59,734 nt of DNA from Lachnospiraceae bacterium AD3010 (GTDB taxonomy: Bacteria; Bacillota; Clostridia; Lachnospirales; Lachnospiraceae), in the NCBI GenBank assembly GCA_000622025.1, contig JHWU01000022.1:1-59734 (forward strand), in the 5' to 3' direction. The notes beneath the pieces are model-generated. The model saw only the letters and a list, made by a program, of their open reading frames with translations. It was not told where the DNA came from and made no database searches. Position 1 is the first letter of the stretch. The number at the start of each line of letters is the position of its first letter. This document shows, one piece after another, positions 54,822 to 59,734 of this stretch. Both the position numbers and the translations under genes were made by a program.

Positions 54822-54834
54822 GACGTACTGCCTG

Positions 54835-55326
54835 CTATTCGTTTCTTTCCCCGCTGAACAGAAAGGAAAGCGGACTGACCTCCTCGGTTATAAGTTTTGC
54901 CTCGTACGCTCCGTCGGTGAAGCTTCCTTCCACATCTATCTCATATATCCATTCCCCGGGCTGCATATCTCCGATGAAAAGAGCATATGGATCGGTGCTG
55001 TCCCATACGGTGACAGGCTTGGGGCTTCTGACAGATGCACTGTATTCATCATTGTCTATCTTAAGCTTCATATCCTCAGTGAATCTGCCTCCGTATTCCT
55101 TTTTTACCAGACAGACCATCTTTCCGTTCTTTGCTATGCCGACTGCGGGAACATATGAGTCAATGTGACCGAAGATACCGAAGACACAGGCTCCGGCAAG
55201 GATCACTGTTATCGCCGCCAGTATGAACCAGACTCCGGGATTTGAAAGCCTGATATAGTCATTAAGCCGATCCGGCGATGAAATCCGCTCTATTGATTTA
55301 TCTCTGAATATAGTTTCGTTTTCCAT
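54835..55326 (-). CDS. NHLM-associated membrane protein (HlyD-like N-terminus, short)
   Basis: The 163-residue product has an amphipathic start with R-I-S-S-P-D-R-L-N-D-Y-I-R, then one membrane segment (about 33-53, G-V-W-F-I-L-A-A-I-T-V) and an ~100-residue outer domain with a beta-rich, acidic sequence. The start matches the beginning of NHLM-type membrane fusion (secretion) proteins, but the long coiled coil and barrel of HlyD are missing. It probably sits in the membrane next to the exporters and links them to the cell envelope. It lies between the peptide and exporter genes. Confidence 0.65.
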   Translation of the reverse strand: MENETIFRDKSIERISSPDRLNDYIRLSNPGVWFILAAITVILAGACVFGIFGHIDSYVPAVGIAKNGKMVCLVKKEYGGRFTEDMKLKIDNDEYSASVRSPKPVTVWDSTDPYALFIGDMQPGEWIYEIDVEGSFTDGAYEAKLITEEVSPLSFLFSGERNE

Positions 55327-55381
55327 AAACCCACTGACCCTTATAGCTACTATTCTATGAAAAAACTACAGAGAGTGAATT

Positions 55382-55450
55382 ACCGAATAGGCACGAAAAA
55401 CAACCGAATAGACATCCCGACGGAATAAAAGCGGTCTTATTTTATATAAT
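55382..55450 (+). promoter_or_regulatory. LytTR-like direct-repeat activator site and -10 box for the exporter genes (site 3)
   Basis: ACCGAATAG (55382-55390), 12 nt, ACCGAATAG (55403-55411), 33 bp, then TATAAT (55445-55450). Both repeat units are identical. There is no -35-like hexamer at the usual place, as expected for an activator-dependent promoter. The -10 box directly abuts the left end of the MITE-like element. Confidence 0.7.
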
Positions 55451-55646
55451 ATGATTAAAGCGCCAAAAGTAATTGTCACCACACAAGCTTGCTTGTGGTG
55501 GGGACAAGGACTTTGGGCGCACCCCAACACGAGCATGAAGTGGGGAAGGGGCCCCACGAAATGCGAGTGTGGGGTAGGATTGTGGGAGTGCGAAGCACGG
55601 AACAATCCGTATTTAATCAAAATGTGACTTTTGGCGTCTGAATCAT
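55451..55646 (-). mobile_element. MITE-like structured repeat element, copy 2 (inverted relative to copy 1)
   Basis: This 196-bp segment is bounded by ATGATT-type ends with GCGCCAAAAGT and ACTTTTGGCG. In reverse complement it aligns with copy 1: ATGATTC-GACGCCAAAAGT, TTTTGAT, TGCTCGTGTTG and GCGCCCAAAGTC are shared. Stem sequences differ but remain complementary (here CCCCACAC/GTGTTGGGG). It lies between the exporter -10 box and its start codon, so it must be part of the exporter mRNA leader. It takes up most of the gap 55327-55656. Confidence 0.75.
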
Positions 55647-55656
55647 AATATACTGC

Positions 55657-57891
55657 GTGGATCAGGAAATGAAAAAATCTCAAAAAAGGGAGCATGGCCG
55701 CGTTTCAGGAACAAAGATCAGAAAACCGGTGCGTGGCGGAGTCGTGAAGGTTCCCTTCATAATGCAGATGGAGGCGCTGGAGTGCGGAGCCGCTTCTCTC
55801 GCGATGATCCTTGCATATTATGGCAAGTGGGTACCGCTGGAGCAGGTCCGCCGTGACTGCGGTGTATCCCGCGACGGTTCCAACGGCAGAAATATCCTGC
55901 TTGCTGCGAGAAGCTACGGATTTACCGCTTCAGGCTACAGATATGAACCTGAATATTTAAGGGACAACGGCACATTTCCCTGTATAGTCCATTGGGAGTT
56001 CAATCATTTCGTTGTAGTGGACGGCTTCAGGAAGGACAGGGTTTATCTGAACGATCCCGCGAAAGGGACCTATACGGTCTCTATGAAGGAATTCGATGAG
56101 AAGTTTACCGGCATCTGCATGATGTTTGCTCCCTCTGAAAGCTTTGTGCCTGACGGCAGACAGAAATCCACTCTTGAATTTGCTGCCGGGAGACTTGCAG
56201 GCTGCGGTGCGGCGATCGCATTTGTTATCATCACCGGAGTCATCTCCTCTCTTATCGGCGTTATAAATCCTGTATTTTCAAGGATATTCTTTGACAGGCT
56301 GCTCACCGGAAAGGATCCCGGATGGTATCTTCCGTTTATCATCGTGATCTCTGTATTCGGCTTTATCCAGATACTTTCACAGCTCATACAGGCTCTTTAC
56401 TCCAAAAGGATCGACGGAAGGATGTCCACCTATGGGACCACCTCCTATATGTGGAAGCTTTTCAATCTCCCGATGGATTTTTATTCCCAGAGATATGTGG
56501 GAGATATCCTGTCCAGAAGATCCGGTAACGCGAGTATATCAAATTCGCTGATCTATACCTTTGCGCCTCTTGCACTGAATGCTGTGATGATGGTGTTTTA
56601 TCTCGTGATAATGCTGAAAAACAGCATCATTCTAACGCTTGTCGGCATTTCCTCCATAGTGATCAATATGTTCATATCCGGACTTATCTCCGCCAAACGC
56701 GTCAATCTCTCAAGGATACAGATGAGGGATGCGGGCAAGCTCTCAAGCTGCACTACAGCAGGCATAGAAATGATAGAGACGATAAAGGCAAGCGGAGCGG
56801 AGGAAGGATATTTCCGGAAATGGGCCGGATATCAGGCGAGTGTCAATACCCAGAAGGTGAAATTCGCTAAGCTCAATCAGTATCTTGGCAGCGTTCCCGG
56901 CATAGTGTCCGTATTTACCAATACACTGGTACTTATGATAGGTGTATATCTGGTAATACGGGGAAACTTCACCATCGGTATGATAACTTCATTTCAGGGC
57001 TTCCTTGCTTCATTTACTTCACCTGCCTCGACCTTTATATCCACGGGCCAGACACTGCAGGAGCTCAGGACGCAGATGGAGCGGATAGAGGATGTGATGA
57101 ACTATCCCTCCGATGAAAACAGCGCGGACAACGCAGAGCGTCTTCAGGACAGCGGGACAAACTATAAGAAGCTTAGAGGCAGAGTGGAGATGAAGAATGT
57201 CACCTTCGGATATTCACGGCTCGACAAGCCTTTGATAGAGGGCTTTGACCTTAAGCTTGAACCCGGCAGCAGAGTGGCTTTCGTCGGTGAGAGCGGATGC
57301 GGCAAGTCAACCCTCTCAAAGCTCCTTTCGGGTCTGTATCAGCCCTGGTCAGGTGAGATACTTTTTGACGGGAAACCGATGAAGAAAATAGACAGAAATG
57401 TATTCACGGGATCTCTCGCAGTGGTTGATCAGGACATAATCATGTTTGAGGATACTATAGCCTCAAATATCAGAATGTGGGATGAGACCATACAGGACTT
57501 TGAAGTGATAATGGCAGCAAGAGATGCCCATATCCACAGCGACATCATAAAAAGAGAAGGCGGATATGAATACAGGATGACTGAAGGCGGCAATGATTTC
57601 TCCGGAGGACAGAGACAGAGAATGGAGATCGCAAGGGTCCTGGCGCAGGATCCCACCATAGTCATTCTTGACGAAGCTACCTCCGCTCTTGATGCCAGGA
57701 CGGAATATGAAGTGGTGAATTCCATCAAGGACAGAGGGATAACATGTATCGTGATAGCTCACAGGCTGTCCACCATAAGGGACTGTGATGAGATCGTTGT
57801 CTTAGATCACGGGAAAGTGGTCGATCGCGGTACACATGAAGAACTCTATTCCCGTGACGGACTATATACAAAGCTTGTAGCAAATGAATAG
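55657..57891 (+). CDS. NHLM-family peptidase/ABC exporter (C39 peptidase, TMD, ATPase)
   Basis: The 744-residue protein has an N-terminal C39 peptidase with Cys 43 in A-L-E-C-G-A-A-S, His 117 in F-N-H-F-V-V and Asp 133 in L-N-D-P-A. Six membrane segments follow (about 175-470), then an ABC domain with Walker A G-E-S-G-C-G-K-S-T, signature S-G-G-Q-R-Q-R and Walker B V-I-L-D-E-A-T-S. It cuts the double-Gly leader in the cytoplasm and exports the cargo. The start is either GTG 55657 or ATG 55669; neither has a good ribosome site, perhaps because the mobile element separates it from its original leader. Confidence 0.93.
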   Translation: MDQEMKKSQKREHGRVSGTKIRKPVRGGVVKVPFIMQMEALECGAASLAMILAYYGKWVPLEQVRRDCGVSRDGSNGRNILLAARSYGFTASGYRYEPEYLRDNGTFPCIVHWEFNHFVVVDGFRKDRVYLNDPAKGTYTVSMKEFDEKFTGICMMFAPSESFVPDGRQKSTLEFAAGRLAGCGAAIAFVIITGVISSLIGVINPVFSRIFFDRLLTGKDPGWYLPFIIVISVFGFIQILSQLIQALYSKRIDGRMSTYGTTSYMWKLFNLPMDFYSQRYVGDILSRRSGNASISNSLIYTFAPLALNAVMMVFYLVIMLKNSIILTLVGISSIVINMFISGLISAKRVNLSRIQMRDAGKLSSCTTAGIEMIETIKASGAEEGYFRKWAGYQASVNTQKVKFAKLNQYLGSVPGIVSVFTNTLVLMIGVYLVIRGNFTIGMITSFQGFLASFTSPASTFISTGQTLQELRTQMERIEDVMNYPSDENSADNAERLQDSGTNYKKLRGRVEMKNVTFGYSRLDKPLIEGFDLKLEPGSRVAFVGESGCGKSTLSKLLSGLYQPWSGEILFDGKPMKKIDRNVFTGSLAVVDQDIIMFEDTIASNIRMWDETIQDFEVIMAARDAHIHSDIIKREGGYEYRMTEGGNDFSGGQRQRMEIARVLAQDPTIVILDEATSALDARTEYEVVNSIKDRGITCIVIAHRLSTIRDCDEIVVLDHGKVVDRGTHEELYSRDGLYTKLVANE

Positions 57892-57906
57892 GAACCCTCG
57901 ACTGAT

Positions 57907-59418
57907 ATGGGTTGGTTTGACGAACAGATAAAACTGAGAAAGAAAAAAGATCACGATGCGTTTGACAGGACATTCCTGCGCATAGCCTGTGCTGTCACGG
58001 GAAACAAAAAAGCCCTGTCAGACCTTGGTGCCGAAGAGCGCGCCCAAAATGCTGTCGATGAGATCCTTTCCTATTATCACGCGGAATCAGTAGAGATCCC
58101 GCCTAAAATCGATACTCCTGAAAAGCGGCTTGAATTCGCACTGAACAGATCAGGAATAATGTACAGGACAGTAGAGCTTGAGGAAAGCTGGTACAGGGAT
58201 GCTTTCGGAGCAATGCTGGGCTTCCGGAAGGAAGACCATGAGCCCGTAGCCTTCCTCCCCTTCGGTCTCTCTCACTACAGGTATTACGACAATGAGACAG
58301 GGGAATATTTACTTGTATCCGAAAAGAGTGAGGAGCTTTTTGAAAAGGAGGCCTATGCTTTCTACAGACCGTTCCCTTTGAAAAAGCTGGGTCTTATAGA
58401 TCTTGCGAGATATATGCTCGGCATACTGGAGCCATCCGACTACATTCTGGTAGTGCTCGCCACACTGATAGTCACCCTTTCGGGTATGCTGACTCCGAGG
58501 ATAAACTACTTTCTCTTCAGCAAGGTAATAGATAATCCTTCAATGTCTCTTTTGATTTCCACAGGCATATTCCTGCTCTGCGCACAGGTCGGATCTCTTA
58601 TGCTCGGTGCTGCAAAGTCTTTGGTTTCAACAAGGGTAGATACCAAAATGAGCATCAGCGTGGAGGCTGCCACGATGATGAGGATACTGTCTCTTCCGGC
58701 CACATTCTTCAGAGACTACGGCTCAGGAGAGCTTTCGTCCAGAGCATCATATGTGAATTCACTCTGCAGCACTCTGGTCTCGGTATTATTGAATACCGGC
58801 CTGACCTCTCTCTTCTCGCTGGTATATATCACCCAGATATTCGCCTATGCGCCGGGACTTGTGGTACCGGCCCTTACTATCATAATGGTAACCGTATTAT
58901 TCTCCGTATTGTCCTCATTACTTCAGATGAGGCTTAGTAAAAAGCAGATGCTGACCGGCACGAAGGAGAACGGTATGAGCTACGCTGTGATAAGCGGAAT
59001 ACAGAAGATCAAGCTTTCCGGCGCAGAGATGAGGGCCTTTTCCAGATGGGGCGGTCTCTATGCGAAGGAGGCAGAGCTGACCTACAACCCTCCTTTATTC
59101 CTAAAGATAAACGGTGTGATAAGTTCCGCCATATTTCTCACCGGAACGATAATAATGTACAATGCCGCGATAGCAACCGGTGTATCGGTACCGGAATACT
59201 ACGCTTTCAATACGGCTTACGGCATGGTCTCGGGGGCCTTCATGTCCTTATTCGGCATTGCCCTCACCGCAGCTGATATAAAGCCGATATTTGATATGGC
59301 GGAGCCCCTTCTCAAAGCAGAGCCTGAGACCTCCGAAAGCAGGGAGGCAGTGGCCAAGATATCAGGAGGTATAGAGATAAACGATCTGACCTTCAGCTAT
59401 AAAGAAGGTTCACCTTAA
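57907..59418 (+). pseudogene. Second NHLM ABC transporter, truncated by an IS element before its ATPase domain
   Basis: The 503 residues hold an N-terminal soluble domain (1 to ~160, typical of the NHLM ATPase/permease partner), then the six-segment transmembrane domain (about 170-450), and the first strand of the ABC domain (I-E-I-N-D-L-T-F-S-Y-K-E-G). The Walker A that should follow is missing; the frame ends at TAA two bases before the IS end. The intact family is near 900 residues. It is 15 bp after the C39 exporter and would have formed a dimer partner or second exporter. It is a pseudogene unless the IS can leave precisely. Confidence 0.88.
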
Positions 59419-59734
59419 TGCTACTCTAAAAGTAGACACGAACAGGTAGAAAAATGATGGATGATTATGTATCATCTGATCATGCTACCAGAAGGGAGTG
59501 TCTATCATGGCTAAGCATTTGGATCCGTTACAGAAGGAGTTCCTGATCCGGCAGTACAGAAGCAATCCGGATATAAAGGTTTCTGATTTTTGTAATGCAA
59601 ACCACATCTCAGAAGGAGCTTTCAAGACCTGGCTGAAACAGTATGAGACAGGCGGCCTGGAAGGGCTTGTAAGAGCAACCAAGAGTGTTGAAAGCGTATT
59701 ACCGGAGGGGATTGAAAGGACCGAAGAAAACTAC
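59419..59734 (+). mobile_element. IS3-like insertion sequence, left part
   Basis: The element probably begins at TGCTACTCTAAAAGTAGACAC (59419), in the disrupted exporter gene, and runs past the window end. It carries a transposase ORF 88 bp inside. The far end and target duplication cannot be seen. Naming the IS is not possible without the other end. Confidence 0.75.
59507..59734 (+). CDS. IS3-family transposase OrfA (partial)
   Basis: The ATG at 59507 (AGAAGGGAGTG before it) begins a product of which 76 residues are visible: H-L-D-P-L-Q-K-E-F-L, then a helix-turn-helix, V-S-D-F-C-N-A-N-H-I-S-E-G-A-F-K-T-W-L, and the start of a Glu-rich helix (E-R-T-E-E-N-Y). This matches the DNA-binding N-terminus of IS3-type OrfA proteins, which normally end in a leucine zipper and are joined to OrfB by frameshift. 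The gene continues past the window. Confidence 0.8.
   Translation, partial: MAKHLDPLQKEFLIRQYRSNPDIKVSDFCNANHISEGAFKTWLKQYETGGLEGLVRATKSVESVLPEGIERTEENY

Overview
The window looks like a chromosomal segment of a low-to-middle GC Firmicute, most likely a Lachnospiraceae member of the Butyrivibrio/Pseudobutyrivibrio type. The grounds are gene content (Nif11-type and double-Gly peptides with NHLM exporters, DUF3798 and DUF1846 proteins, ROK regulators, paired sugar ABC systems), strong AGGAGG ribosome sites and the tRNA layout. No species is claimed.

Layout. 1-1.4 kb: the end of an Hsp20 gene, a truncated XRE regulator fused to a truncated tyrosine integrase, and tRNA-Gly(GCC). 1.5-8.6 kb: a ferredoxin-fused aldo/keto reductase, an orphan Nif11-leader peptide, a 1539-residue unknown protein and a PepSY-like lipoprotein. 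8.6-12.4 kb: a phosphatase pair, a PNPOx-fold protein and uvrB. 12.4-19 kb: a glycan locus with GT4, TagF-like, GT2 and DPM-synthase-like enzymes and an STT3-type oligosaccharyltransferase carrying all the family motifs. 19-26.2 kb: an accessory zone with a 54-bp tandem repeat leader and a PD-(D/E)XK-like protein, an amber-interrupted gene, a MATE-HATPase fusion, an OhrR-like regulator, glycerate kinase, and a 1-kb graveyard of three gene fragments. 26.2-29.5 kb: mnmA and an EAL phosphodiesterase. 29.5-40.8 kb: a pentose/monosaccharide uptake and catabolism operon (binding protein, ATPase, two permeases, xylulokinase, fucose-isomerase-like enzyme, CopZ-like protein) under two ROK regulators. 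41-44 kb: a PurF-like protein without its catalytic Cys, coupled to DUF1846. 44-49.3 kb: fabD plus an oligosaccharide ABC importer with a LacI regulator. 49.7-54.3 kb: an Hpt protein divergent from a DUF3798 lipoprotein and hybrid histidine kinase. 54.3-59.7 kb: a peptide export locus (double-Gly peptide with a zinc-ribbon-like cargo, membrane accessory protein, C39-peptidase ABC exporter, second exporter gene cut by an IS3-like element).

The most unusual signal is regulatory. Three promoters (Hpt gene, double-Gly peptide, C39 exporter) share one architecture: a 9-bp direct repeat of the form ACCGAATAG-N12-ACCGAATAG, followed after exactly 33 bp by a -10-like hexamer. This resembles a LytTR-type activator site and would tie the phosphorelay genes to the peptide export genes as one signalling and secretion regulon. 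A second unusual signal is a pair of ~200-bp elements (40817-41021 and, inverted, 55451-55646) with matching terminal inverted repeats and internal stems kept despite sequence change. They look like a mobile structured non-coding element, and one copy lies directly between the -10 box and the exporter gene.
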